From assembly GCA_035463295.1 (NCBI GenBank), contig DATHTK010000072.1, forward strand, positions 1 to 21,153: a DNA stretch of 21,153 bases. Reading direction: 5' to 3'. The notes under the pieces are model-generated. The model saw only the letters and a list, made by a program, of their open reading frames with translations. It had not been told where the DNA came from and did no database searches. The stretch comes from DATHTK01 sp035463295 (GTDB taxonomy: Bacteria; Actinomycetota; Rubrobacteria; Rubrobacterales; Rubrobacteraceae). Shown here in pieces: positions 1 through 6,609 of the stretch (position 1 is its first letter; every line of letters begins with the position of its first letter). A program made the translations under genes and the position numbers.

Positions 1-390
1 GGGCAACTCGCTATCGGCCACAGAGCGCACGTCGTCCCCGATGCGATCTAGCTTGGCTTCGAGGCCGGTTAGTTGCGCGTTGGATTCCTGGGGGTCGAAG
101 TCTTGCAGGAGGTCTCTGAAGCGCTCTGCGGATTCCGCTAGGGTTTCTCCGCCCGGGACTCCTTGCAGCAGCCGCTCGAGACCGCTCCTGAAGAGTAGAC
201 CGAAGAGCGCGAGCATGAGTATCGTGGCGCCGAAACTAGCGACCAGCTCCGTTACCACCTCTTGAAGAACATCCTCCGGGCCGAACAGGCGGGCCAACAC
301 AATCACGATGATGCCCAGGACCGCTACGGCCACAAGTCCCGGAACAGATACCAGCTTCGGCAGCACCGAGGATTCGTGCTTCTCTCTCAC
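1..390 (-). CDS. Partial two-span membrane protein, unknown function (cut by left edge)
   Basis: Reading the minus strand from a GTG at 390 gives 130 uninterrupted codons that run off the left edge, so the C-terminus is missing. An in-frame TAG lies five codons upstream of that GTG, which limits the start to this position or further inside. The visible product has a short charged N-terminus, a hydrophobic segment near residues 16-34, a second near 53-69, then a hydrophilic acidic stretch with heptad-like Leu spacing that could be a coiled coil. This layout is seen in many small membrane proteins of unknown role, and I recognise no family motif. It is the last gene of a minus-strand series after the Nudix gene, 196 bases away, and could be transcribed with it. 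No start codon in this frame is ATG, so a start-codon-limited ORF search would miss it. Confidence 0.6.
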   Translation of the reverse strand, partial: MREKHESSVLPKLVSVPGLVAVAVLGIIVIVLARLFGPEDVLQEVVTELVASFGATILMLALFGLLFRSGLERLLQGVPGGETLAESAERFRDLLQDFDPQESNAQLTGLEAKLDRIGDDVRSVADSELP

Positions 391-586
391 AGAGGCATCC
401 TACACCGCCCCAGGTCCATTCGCACGGCGCGCCCAACCTCAAGAGAAACGGCGATCTGACGTACGAGGAGGAGAAGTGACCGAGGGCAGGATGACGGATG
501 CCGCCGGGGGCCTCTCTTCTCCAGCCTCGGCTGGTCGCCCAGACGACAAGAGGCGCCGAGGGTCGAAAACGTGTTGCCGATCCTCG

Positions 587-1195
587 CTAATGCTCATCCT
601 CCCGACCCCGAGAATCCCCCCCTCTGGACTGCTCATAAGAGGCGTCGGCCGCGTCTCTCAACGCGTAACTCGCCAGCGCGAGGAGGCTCAGCGCGTCCGT
701 GATCTCTCCTTCTAGCGCCATGTTCAGCGCTTCACCGAGCGGCACGCGGCGCACCCTGAGCCTCTCCGTACCTTCGGGTTCCCACTCGCCGGTCACTAGC
801 CCGGTGGCGAGAAACCACACCGCGTGTTCGTCTGCTACGGAGTTCGACAGGTAGGCTTCTCCCAACATCCGCCATCGAGCGGCCTGGAGCCCGGTCTCTT
901 CCCTCAGCTCCCGCTGGGCGGCGCGCAGGGGCTCCTCGCCCTGGGGGCAACCACCCTCGGGTATCTCCCACGAGTACCTACCGAGCGGGTAACGGTACTG
1001 CCCGACGAGGTAGACGTGATCATCTTCGACGGCGAGGATGCCGACGGCGATGTTCTTGTAGTGGACCACGCCGTAGATACCCGGCTCGCCGTCCGGACGG
1101 ACGACCCGGTCCTCGCGCACGGTTATCCAGGGGTTGTCGTAGACCTCCTTCGACGAGAGGGTCAGCCACGGGTTTTCTGTCTCGTCCGGCGTCAT
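587..1195 (-). CDS. Nudix hydrolase, ADP-ribose pyrophosphatase-like
   Basis: The 202-residue protein carries a complete Nudix box at residues 81-103: G81, five residues, E87, seven residues, R95-E96-L97, E99-E100, G102 and a hydrophobic residue. The glutamates of RELREE are the Mg2+ ligands that define the superfamily. The N-terminal half, with short beta strands before a YRYPLGRYSWEIPEGG segment, resembles bacterial ADP-ribose pyrophosphatases of the NudF/YqkG type, which hydrolyse ADP-ribose to AMP and ribose 5-phosphate. Substrate specificity within Nudix cannot be read securely from sequence. The ATG at 1195 has an AGGAG five to six bases upstream. The C-terminal 25 residues are charged and low in complexity and probably disordered. 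It follows nth by 71 bases on the same strand, so the two may be cotranscribed; both would fit nucleotide or DNA damage housekeeping, which is inference. Confidence 0.9.
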   Translation of the reverse strand: MTPDETENPWLTLSSKEVYDNPWITVREDRVVRPDGEPGIYGVVHYKNIAVGILAVEDDHVYLVGQYRYPLGRYSWEIPEGGCPQGEEPLRAAQRELREETGLQAARWRMLGEAYLSNSVADEHAVWFLATGLVTGEWEPEGTERLRVRRVPLGEALNMALEGEITDALSLLALASYALRDAADASYEQSRGGDSRGREDEH

Positions 1196-1266
1196 TCAAG
1201 CTCCTGCGTCGTGTAGGCGGCTGTCATTCGGAGGGCGCTCTATACGGTAGCCAGAAGGATACGAGG

Positions 1267-1920
1267 TCAGCGGGAGGATTCGTACAGATCAGCCGACGGG
1301 CAGACGTCTTTGAGGACGCAGTGCGGACAATCCGGTTTGCGGGCCTTGCAGACCCGGCGGCCGTGGAAGATCAGGAGGTGAGAGAAGAGTGTGCGCTTCT
1401 GTTCGGGGACGAGCGGGAGGAGGTCCCGCTCGATCTTCGCGGGGTCATCCTCGGCTGTGAGGCCGAGCCGGCCGGAGACGCGCCGGACGTGGGTGTCCAC
1501 GACGACGCCCTCGTTTACGCCGAAGGCGTTGCCGAGGACGACGTTCGCGGTCTTTCGGCCGACGCCGGGGAGGGCGACGAGCTCGTCCATCGTGCGGGGC
1601 ACCTCCCCGTCGTGGCGCTCGAGAAGAGCGCGGGCCATCCCTTGAAGAGCGCGGGCCTTGTTGCGGAAAAAGCCCGTAGGTCGGATGTCCTCCTCCAGCC
1701 GGGCCGGGATCGCCCCGGCGTAGTCTTCAGCGGTGCGGTATCCCTCGAAGAGCGTCTTCGTCACCTCATTCACCCGGACGTCGGTGGTCTGAGCGGAGAG
1801 GATCGTGGCCACCAGGAGCTCCAGGGGGTTCGTCCAGTCGAGCTCGGTCCGGGCGTCGGGATACTCCCGCTCCAGGCGGGCTATAACCTCGGTTATCGGG
1901 GTGGCACGCTTACTTTGCAT
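1267..1920 (-). CDS. nth: Endonuclease III, DNA glycosylase/AP lyase
   Basis: The 217-residue product matches endonuclease III over its full usual length. It removes oxidised pyrimidines from DNA and cleaves the abasic site, the first step of base excision repair. The helix-hairpin-helix LPGVGRKTANVVL spans residues 117-129 and holds the catalytic lysine K123; the catalytic aspartate is D142 in VVDTHVRR. Four C-terminal cysteines, C191, C198, C201 and C207, have the C-x6-C-x2-C-x5-C spacing that binds the [4Fe-4S] cluster. The AQTTD motif at 43-47 is also present. The start is an ATG at 1920 without a visible Shine-Dalgarno sequence; a TATAAT box lies only 11 bases upstream, so the mRNA may be nearly leaderless. 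The gene is divergent from pgi. Confidence 0.97.
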   Translation of the reverse strand: MQSKRATPITEVIARLEREYPDARTELDWTNPLELLVATILSAQTTDVRVNEVTKTLFEGYRTAEDYAGAIPARLEEDIRPTGFFRNKARALQGMARALLERHDGEVPRTMDELVALPGVGRKTANVVLGNAFGVNEGVVVDTHVRRVSGRLGLTAEDDPAKIERDLLPLVPEQKRTLFSHLLIFHGRRVCKARKPDCPHCVLKDVCPSADLYESSR

Positions 1921-1931
1921 GATGGCCGGGC

Positions 1932-1937
1932 ATTATA
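1932..1937 (-). promoter_or_regulatory. Candidate -10 box for nth
   Basis: The minus strand reads a perfect TATAAT from 1937 to 1932. Transcription starting about seven bases downstream would begin near 1925, five bases before the nth ATG. No good -35 hexamer is seen at 16-18 bases. Support is a single hexamer in a GC-rich divergent intergenic gap, so this is tentative. Confidence 0.35.
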
Positions 1938-1987
1938 CCGTCCATTAGACTTGCCCTTGCTCAGAACAAGCGATAGAGAGGAGAACC

Positions 1988-3286
1988 GTGGCCGATGTCA
2001 CCTTCGATTACCAGAACCTCGTCGAGGTAGAGGGCGGCCTCGAGGAGCGGGAGCTGGATGATGTGCGGCCCCGCTTGCGCGAGGCCGTGGACGAGCTGCT
2101 GGGTAGCTCGCCGGGCTTCATGCGGCTACCCAAGACGGAGGAGTACGCCGAGGCCTCGGCGCGGGTGGCCGAGGAGATACGCGGCTCCGCAGCGACGGAC
2201 TTCATACACGTCGGGATCGGGGGCTCGGCGCTGGGTCCGATGGCGCTGCACAAGGCGCTCGACCACCCGTACTACAACGCGCTCCCCACCGAGGGGCGCC
2301 GCGGTCCCCGCATCCACTTCGCCGAGAACACCGACCCTGCGACGCTCGCCGCCATCTTCGACCTCGCAGATCCCTCGGGAACATGGGTCAACGTCGTCAC
2401 CAAGTCCGGATCGACCGCCGAGACCATGGCGGGCTTCCTGGTGATCCGGGGCTGGCTAGTGGACTCTTTGGGCAACTTCGGCTACCAGGAGCGCACGGTC
2501 GCCACCACGGACCCCGAGGAGGGGTTCCTCAAAGAGATAGCCGACCGCGACGACCTGCGCGTGCTGCCGATCCCGCAGGACGTCGGGGGGCGTTTCTCGG
2601 TCCTCACCCCCGTCGGGCTCCTGCCGGCGGCGGTCACCGGGATGGACGTGAGCGCGCTGCTCGCCGGGGCGGCTCGGTGTGTGGACGAGGTGAACGACCA
2701 GGGCTCCGAGCACCCCGCCGTCGTGGGCGCGGCCATGCACTACCTGATGGACACCGTCCGGAGACGCAACGTGCGGGTCATGATGACCTACGCCGACTCC
2801 CTGGAGAGGCTCGCCGCGTGGTTCGTGCAGCTCTGGGCCGAGTCGCTGGGGAAAGACGGCAAGGGCTCGACGCCGCATGGCGCGGTCGGCACCACCGATC
2901 AGCACTCCCAGGTCCAGCTCTACATGGAGGGCCCCCAGGACAAGGTCGTCGAGATCGTCGAGGTCGAGGACCACCCGCGCGACCTGCCGATACCTTCCGC
3001 CTACGAGGACCTCGAGGGCGTCGGCTACCTTGGCGGCCACACTATGGCCGAGCTCCTGAACGTCGAGTGCGACGCGACACGCAGGGCGCTCACGGAGGCC
3101 GGACGCCCGAACTGCACTATAAAGCTCGGCGCGGTCAACGAAGAGAACCTCGGGTATCTCCTGCAGGCCTTCGAGATCCAGACTGCCGTAGCCGGCTCCC
3201 TCTACGGCGTCAACGCCTTCGACCAGCCGGGTGTCGAGTCGGGCAAGCAGATCACGTACAAGAGAATGGGAAGACCGGGATACTAG
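1988..3286 (+). CDS. pgi: Glucose-6-phosphate isomerase
   Basis: The 432-residue protein interconverts glucose 6-phosphate and fructose 6-phosphate in glycolysis and gluconeogenesis and feeds sugar-nucleotide synthesis. The two SIS-fold halves are visible: GIGGSALGP at 76-84, the sugar-phosphate loop TKSGSTAET at 138-146, GGRFSVLTPVG at 200-210, WAESLGKDG with the conserved catalytic glutamate E285, GTTDQHSQVQLYMEGP at 301-316 with H306, and the C-terminal signature around QPGVESGK with lysine K420. The length fits the short bacterial (Bacillus/Thermotoga-type) forms rather than the 550-residue E. coli form. The GTG start at 1988 is set by GAGAGGAG a few bases upstream. It converges with the methyltransferase gene, whose stop codon lies only 10 bases away. 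Its product could supply precursors for the polysaccharide locus, but nothing links the two by transcription. Confidence 0.97.
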   Translation: MADVTFDYQNLVEVEGGLEERELDDVRPRLREAVDELLGSSPGFMRLPKTEEYAEASARVAEEIRGSAATDFIHVGIGGSALGPMALHKALDHPYYNALPTEGRRGPRIHFAENTDPATLAAIFDLADPSGTWVNVVTKSGSTAETMAGFLVIRGWLVDSLGNFGYQERTVATTDPEEGFLKEIADRDDLRVLPIPQDVGGRFSVLTPVGLLPAAVTGMDVSALLAGAARCVDEVNDQGSEHPAVVGAAMHYLMDTVRRRNVRVMMTYADSLERLAAWFVQLWAESLGKDGKGSTPHGAVGTTDQHSQVQLYMEGPQDKVVEIVEVEDHPRDLPIPSAYEDLEGVGYLGGHTMAELLNVECDATRRALTEAGRPNCTIKLGAVNEENLGYLLQAFEIQTAVAGSLYGVNAFDQPGVESGKQITYKRMGRPGY

Positions 3287-3295
3287 AGCGGTCAG

Positions 3296-4132
3296 CTATT
3301 TCACCGCTATTCCGAACTCGACCGGCGCTGCACGGCCGTGCAGCGGGTGCCTCTCGCGGTCGCGGACGACGCGCCAGAGCGCCGGTTCTCTGCGTCGCAA
3401 CTCGCCAAAGGCGCGGTTTCTCTCTACGTCATCGGCCAGGATCATGGCTCCGCTCCGCAGATAGGGCCAGACCTCATCGAACTCGCGCCGCATATTCCGG
3501 CGCGTGTGCAGGCTGTCGTGCACGAAGAGATCCACCATCATCGTCTCTTCGAGCAGCTCGGGCAGGACCCGCCTGCTGGTCCCGGGGTGCAGGTTCCACC
3601 GGCCTCTGAGCGCTCGGGGCACGGCGATGCCCCAGAACCTGTCGGCCTCCTTTCTCAAAGGTGGCAGGTCGACGCTGTGGAGCACGCCGCGACCGTTCTC
3701 CTCCAGTGCCTTCAAGATGAACGCCGAGCTCACACCGTAGGCCACCCCGGTCTCGACTACGATATCGGGCGACAGCAGGCGGCACGCCAGGTAGCAGCAA
3801 CGCGCCAGGAGCGAGTCGGCGGCCCAATGCGGAGTGAACTGGTCCTCGATGCTGATCTCTCTTAGCTGCCGGCGCGTGTGCTCCTCGATGTCCTTCAGCG
3901 CCGGCTCGCCGAGGACGTCCGCCACGCAACCCAGACGTGCTTGCACGTCTCGAAGCGCCTCCGCCCAGCTCACGGTCTCGTAAGTCGGCGACTCCCCAAC
4001 GAGGCGCTCGGCGACGAGATCAGCGTACCCTGCCACCCGGTCATAGAACTCCCGAGGATGACCCAGAAGTAGACTCAGAAGCAAACTCCAGCTCTTCAGC
4101 TCCGCCCGGGCACGGGTCATACGTGCTTGCAC
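3296..4132 (-). CDS. Class I SAM-dependent methyltransferase
   Basis: The protein has a Rossmann-type methyltransferase core. Motif I reads VVETGVAYGVSS and forms the SAM-binding glycine loop; the acidic residue after the second strand is in HSVDLPP; motif FVHDSLHT followed by a helix and WPYLRSGAMILADDV matches the later strands of the Methyltransf_24-like group, which often modifies sugars or small surface molecules. The substrate cannot be told. An alpha-helical N-terminal extension of about 110 residues precedes the core. I chose GTG at 4132 because GAGGGG lies four bases upstream; a TTG at 4159 and an ATG at 4120 are in frame but lack a Shine-Dalgarno sequence. A small ORF ends just upstream at 4167, so the TTG start could instead be translationally coupled to it. 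The gene ends 10 bases from the convergent pgi. Confidence 0.82.
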   Translation of the reverse strand: MQARMTRARAELKSWSLLLSLLLGHPREFYDRVAGYADLVAERLVGESPTYETVSWAEALRDVQARLGCVADVLGEPALKDIEEHTRRQLREISIEDQFTPHWAADSLLARCCYLACRLLSPDIVVETGVAYGVSSAFILKALEENGRGVLHSVDLPPLRKEADRFWGIAVPRALRGRWNLHPGTSRRVLPELLEETMMVDLFVHDSLHTRRNMRREFDEVWPYLRSGAMILADDVERNRAFGELRRREPALWRVVRDRERHPLHGRAAPVEFGIAVK

Positions 4133-4166
4133 CCGACCCCTCGAGACGGACAAAGCCAATAACGAA

Positions 4167-4277
4167 CTAGCAAGACGGTTCAGACTCCCAGGTCCGCCGG
4201 AAGGTTTCCCTCTGCCTCTCGACGACCAAGCTCAGGAGCGCGAGCTCGTGGCTGGTTCTACGCAGGATGCTCCTCAC
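4167..4277 (-). CDS. Small ORF (36 aa) preceding the methyltransferase
   Basis: From a GTG at 4277 the minus strand is open for 36 codons to a TAG at 4167-4169. A GGAAGGA ribosome binding site sits five bases upstream of the GTG, and about 83 percent of third codon positions are G or C, as in the real genes around it. The peptide is rich in Arg, Leu and Glu and looks like a single amphipathic helix. It ends eight bases before a TTG that opens the methyltransferase frame, so it may be a leader peptide, a short separate protein, or the original N-terminus of the methyltransferase detached by a frameshift. I recognise no family. Confidence 0.35.
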   Translation of the reverse strand: MRSILRRTSHELALLSLVVERQRETFRRTWESEPSC

Positions 4278-4354
4278 GCTATTCCTTCCCGGTCAACGGC
4301 GCCATCACAAGCTTAACCGCTCCCGGCGCGAATCTCTCCCCAGCATTTGCAGCG

Positions 4355-4383
4355 AGTATAATGTTAGTCTGTAGCAGTGTAAG
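4355..4383 (-). promoter_or_regulatory. Candidate promoter for small ORF/methyltransferase
   Basis: On the minus strand CTTACA (4383 to 4378, four of six matches to TTGACA) and TATACT (4360 to 4355, five of six) are separated by exactly 17 bases. Transcription would begin near 4347, giving a leader of about 70 bases before the GTG at 4277. The -10 box overlaps the plus-strand -10 box of the divergent gene pair. Confidence 0.4.
4357..4362 (+). promoter_or_regulatory. Candidate -10 box for the 4396-5651 gene pair
   Basis: A perfect TATAAT lies 34 bases before the first ATG, at a distance that leaves a leader of about 26 bases. No -35 hexamer is recognisable at normal spacing, so it may need an activator or an alternative sigma factor. 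It shares bases with a minus-strand -10 box. Confidence 0.4.
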
Positions 4384-4395
4384 CAGCTCCGAAGG

Positions 4396-5046
4396 ATGTC
4401 GATCGGCATGAAATGGCTCAAAGTTTACGGTCTCCCGAGGTTGCCCCTATTCCTGGCACGCCTGGCGATGAGGCTCGGGCTGCCCGGGCCGACGTGGTAC
4501 AAGTGGAAGGCCGCGAGCGCCGGGACCGGGGTCATACTGGACGAGATGATCCGGGCCGCCGACGACCTGGGCTACGACGGCCAGAAGATAGGCAAGCTCG
4601 CCATGACCCGTATCGGGGAGAAGCAGGGACGCGACCTGCGCGAGCAGCTCGGCGTCAAGACGATGAAGGACACTGTCGACGTGGTCATGCTCGCCAACCG
4701 CTTTTTCGACATCGAGATCACGCTCACCGAGACCAAGGACGGAGAATACGTCATTAACGCCGACCGCTGCCCATGGTTCGGCGGGATGGGCCACGACGGC
4801 GTCCCCGGCTGGGACGTGAAGCCCTGCGCCGCATTCTCGACCTACGAGAAGGCGATGGTGAACGCCATCAACCCGAACGTGAAACTCTCGTACACCGAGA
4901 AGCGGACGACCGGCGGCCACACCTGCCGCGGCGTCTACCAGTACCGCGACGAGACCCTCGGCGACGGCCCCGAAAGCGGCGTAACCCCCGAGATGGTGAC
5001 CCTCGGCAAGAAGCCCAGCAAGAGCGTCGAGGCGAAGGCGGAGTAG
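4396..5046 (+). CDS. ATC-hydrolase-like protein (L-2-amino-thiazoline-4-carboxylate hydrolase family), tentative
   Basis: The 216-residue soluble protein has a helical N-terminal half with a basic start, then a C-terminal domain with three cysteines: C125 in DRCPWF, C144 in KPCAAF and C177 in GGHTCRGVYQYR. A Cys after a short beta strand, a middle Cys, and a final G-x-x-C before an aromatic strand resemble the ATC hydrolase-like domain, which is widespread in bacteria and rarely characterised. This is a pattern resemblance only; the cysteines could also bind a metal or cofactor. The ATG at 4396 abuts GAAGG, and a second in-frame ATG at 4408 is possible. Its TAG stop overlaps the GTG of the next frame (TAGTG), so it is cotranscribed and probably translationally coupled with the molybdopterin enzyme, suggesting a joint function. 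Confidence 0.6.
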   Translation: MSIGMKWLKVYGLPRLPLFLARLAMRLGLPGPTWYKWKAASAGTGVILDEMIRAADDLGYDGQKIGKLAMTRIGEKQGRDLREQLGVKTMKDTVDVVMLANRFFDIEITLTETKDGEYVINADRCPWFGGMGHDGVPGWDVKPCAAFSTYEKAMVNAINPNVKLSYTEKRTTGGHTCRGVYQYRDETLGDGPESGVTPEMVTLGKKPSKSVEAKAE

Positions 5047-5051
5047 TGCCG

Positions 5052-5651
5052 ATGGAACGCATCGAGATAGATACCGCGAGAGGCAAGGAGCGGGTCCCGC
5101 CGGGACAGTACCTCGTCGGCGACCGCTGGCCGATCCTGACCTACGGCTCGACCCCGCAGTTTGACCCCGAACAATGGGACTTCACGGTGAGCGGTCTCGT
5201 CGAGAACCCGTTGCGCTTGACGTGGGAGGAGTGGAACGAGCTTCCGACGGTGAAGGTCAAGGCAGATATGCACTGTGTGACCTCCTGGAGCAAGCTGGAC
5301 AACGTGTGGGGGGGCGTCCACGCGAGGACGATCCTGGAGATGGCGCGTCCGAGACCCGAGGCAGGGTTCTTCTCGGTCTTCTGCGACGGCGGGTACACGA
5401 CGAACGCCCCCGTGGAGGAACTCCACGAGGAGGACGCGCTCTTCGCCACGCACCACAACGGCGAGCCGCTCGAGCCGGGCCACGGGTACCCGATGCGCCT
5501 CGTCATCCCGCGCCTCTATGCCTGGAAGAGCGCCAAGTGGGTACGGGGGCTCGAGTTCCTCGCCGAGGACACGCCCGGCTTCTGGGAGAACAACGGCTAC
5601 CACAACTACGGCGACCCCTGGCAGGAGCAGCGCTACAGTTTCAGCTTTTGA
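5052..5651 (+). CDS. Sulfite oxidase-like molybdopterin oxidoreductase, cytosolic
   Basis: The 199-residue protein is a single oxidoreductase molybdopterin-binding domain. C75 in ADMHCVTSWSKLDNVWGGV is the cysteine that ligates molybdenum in the sulfite oxidase fold; FDPEQWDFTVSGLVENPLRLTWEE near 37-60, CDGGYTTNAP at 111-120, HGYPMRLVIPRLYAWKSAKW at 144-163 and the C-terminal GFWENNGYH complete the family pattern. There is no Tat signal, haem domain or dimerisation domain, so it belongs to the short cytosolic sulfite-oxidase-like group whose physiological substrate is unknown; MsrP/YedY relatives reduce protein methionine sulfoxide. The ATG at 5052 has GGAG eight bases upstream; a GTG at 5046 overlaps the previous stop and is an alternative. 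Its partner is the ATC-hydrolase-like gene immediately upstream. Confidence 0.92.
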   Translation: MERIEIDTARGKERVPPGQYLVGDRWPILTYGSTPQFDPEQWDFTVSGLVENPLRLTWEEWNELPTVKVKADMHCVTSWSKLDNVWGGVHARTILEMARPRPEAGFFSVFCDGGYTTNAPVEELHEEDALFATHHNGEPLEPGHGYPMRLVIPRLYAWKSAKWVRGLEFLAEDTPGFWENNGYHNYGDPWQEQRYSFSF

Positions 5652-5684
5652 GCACGCTGACCAGCCCGCGATGCGGGCGTGCTC
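5650..5684. terminator. Bidirectional terminator between convergent genes
   Basis: GAGCACGC at 5650-5657 pairs perfectly with GCGTGCTC at 5677-5684, and an alternative inner hairpin GCCCGC-GAT-GCGGGC spans 5664-5678. The structure fills the 34-base gap between the sulfite-oxidase-like gene and the convergent sulfotransferase gene and touches the plus-strand stop codon. It has TTTT on its plus-strand left side and no long T run after it. Confidence 0.6.
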
Positions 5685-5685
5685 C

Positions 5686-6609
5686 TCAGTACCCGTAACG
5701 CTTGAGCAGGGGAAAGGTCAGCGCCGTGACGAGTGTCCTGTCGCGCGGCTCCATCTTCTCTCTCCATTCCCGGTCGTGGCGCAGCTCGACAGCGCCGGTC
5801 TCGAAGCGGTTCGGGTTGCCCGAGACGGTGTGGCTCACGCCGAGCTTCACCTCGCGCTCGCTGGCGAGAGGGGGTACGGCGTCGTGCTCGTCGATGAGGG
5901 TCAGGATCTCCTTGAAGCTCTCGCGGGGGTCGGCGACGAAGTCCTCGTAGCGGAGGCGCAGGTACCGCTGCGGGGAGGTGCGCCAGAGCGCCTCCGCCGA
6001 TGCGTTCCAGGAATCCCAGAGGGCAGCGCTCTTCGCGGGGCTGAAGCGGGCCATGTACTCCCTCGTTTCACTGTCCGGCTGGTACTTCTTCTTCAGCCAG
6101 GAGTAGGCGGCGGCTCTGGGGTCCCGGATCAGGTGCACCACGTAGAAGTCTATGCCGGGGACCAGACTCATCGCGCGCCCGTGGGCGGGCTCCTTGGAGG
6201 AGTCAACGATCACGCGGCTGCCGGTGACGCTCGCTATGGCCTCGTAGAGCCTCCCGTAGGAGATCAGGAGCTTCTTCAGGCGCTCCGCGAGGTCCCGCCT
6301 CCCCCCCTCGGTCAGCAGCGCGGGGATATGGCGGGTGCGGGTCCCGGATCTCTGCAGCCTCATCATCTCGCGCGGGTCCACCCGGTCCATGCCGCCGAAA
6401 GCCTCTTCCATCACCGCCGTCCAGACCGGGCACTCGTCGAAGGGCCGCCCGCAGCCGCAGAGACGGTTCTCGATAACGTTGTGGCGCCAGACGAAGTTGA
6501 GCTCGCCCGCGGAGAAGAAGCCCGGGATCTCGCCGAGGCTGTTCGAGAGGATGGTGCTGCCGCTGCGCCCGAGCCCGGCGACGTAGAGCACCTTCGCGTG
6601 TCCGCTCAT
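5686..6609 (-). CDS. Sulfotransferase family protein (PAPS-dependent)
   Basis: This 307-residue protein transfers sulfate from PAPS to an acceptor, here most likely a sugar of the surface polysaccharide. The 5'-phosphosulfate loop is VAGLGRSGSTIL at residues 10-21, and the 3'-phosphate-binding segment is VVHLIRDPRAAAYSW at 157-171 with R162 and S170. YEDFVADP at 221-228 and HTVSGNPNRF at 260-269 are further family features. A CGCGRPFDECPVW segment at 51-63 holds three cysteines typical of one bacterial sulfotransferase subgroup. There is no signal peptide, so it acts in the cytosol. Its ATG overlaps the flippase stop by four bases (ATGA), which indicates translational coupling and puts it at the distal end of the polysaccharide locus. 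Acceptor identity is inference from context. Confidence 0.9.
   Translation of the reverse strand: MSGHAKVLYVAGLGRSGSTILSNSLGEIPGFFSAGELNFVWRHNVIENRLCGCGRPFDECPVWTAVMEEAFGGMDRVDPREMMRLQRSGTRTRHIPALLTEGGRRDLAERLKKLLISYGRLYEAIASVTGSRVIVDSSKEPAHGRAMSLVPGIDFYVVHLIRDPRAAAYSWLKKKYQPDSETREYMARFSPAKSAALWDSWNASAEALWRTSPQRYLRLRYEDFVADPRESFKEILTLIDEHDAVPPLASEREVKLGVSHTVSGNPNRFETGAVELRHDREWREKMEPRDRTLVTALTFPLLKRYGY

Noticed and set aside
521..534. CCAGCC-TC-GGCTGG palindrome as a terminator after the Nudix gene
   Set aside because: The loop of two bases is too short for the full stem and there is no T run; a chance GC palindrome is likely.
3287..3308. AGCGGT/ACCGCT inverted repeat between pgi and the methyltransferase as a terminator
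   Set aside because: Only six base pairs with a ten-base loop, no T run, and half of it lies inside the methyltransferase reading frame; too weak to call.
2383..3609. Plus-strand 408-codon frame overlapping pgi
   Set aside because: Arg/Gly/Pro-rich translation in another frame of pgi that also runs into the antisense of the methyltransferase gene; no family features.
5052..6609. Functional link between the sulfite-oxidase-like enzyme and the sulfotransferases in sulfur supply
   Set aside because: The genes are convergent and separated by a terminator, and the short cytosolic enzyme is not shown to oxidise sulfite; adjacency alone is not enough.
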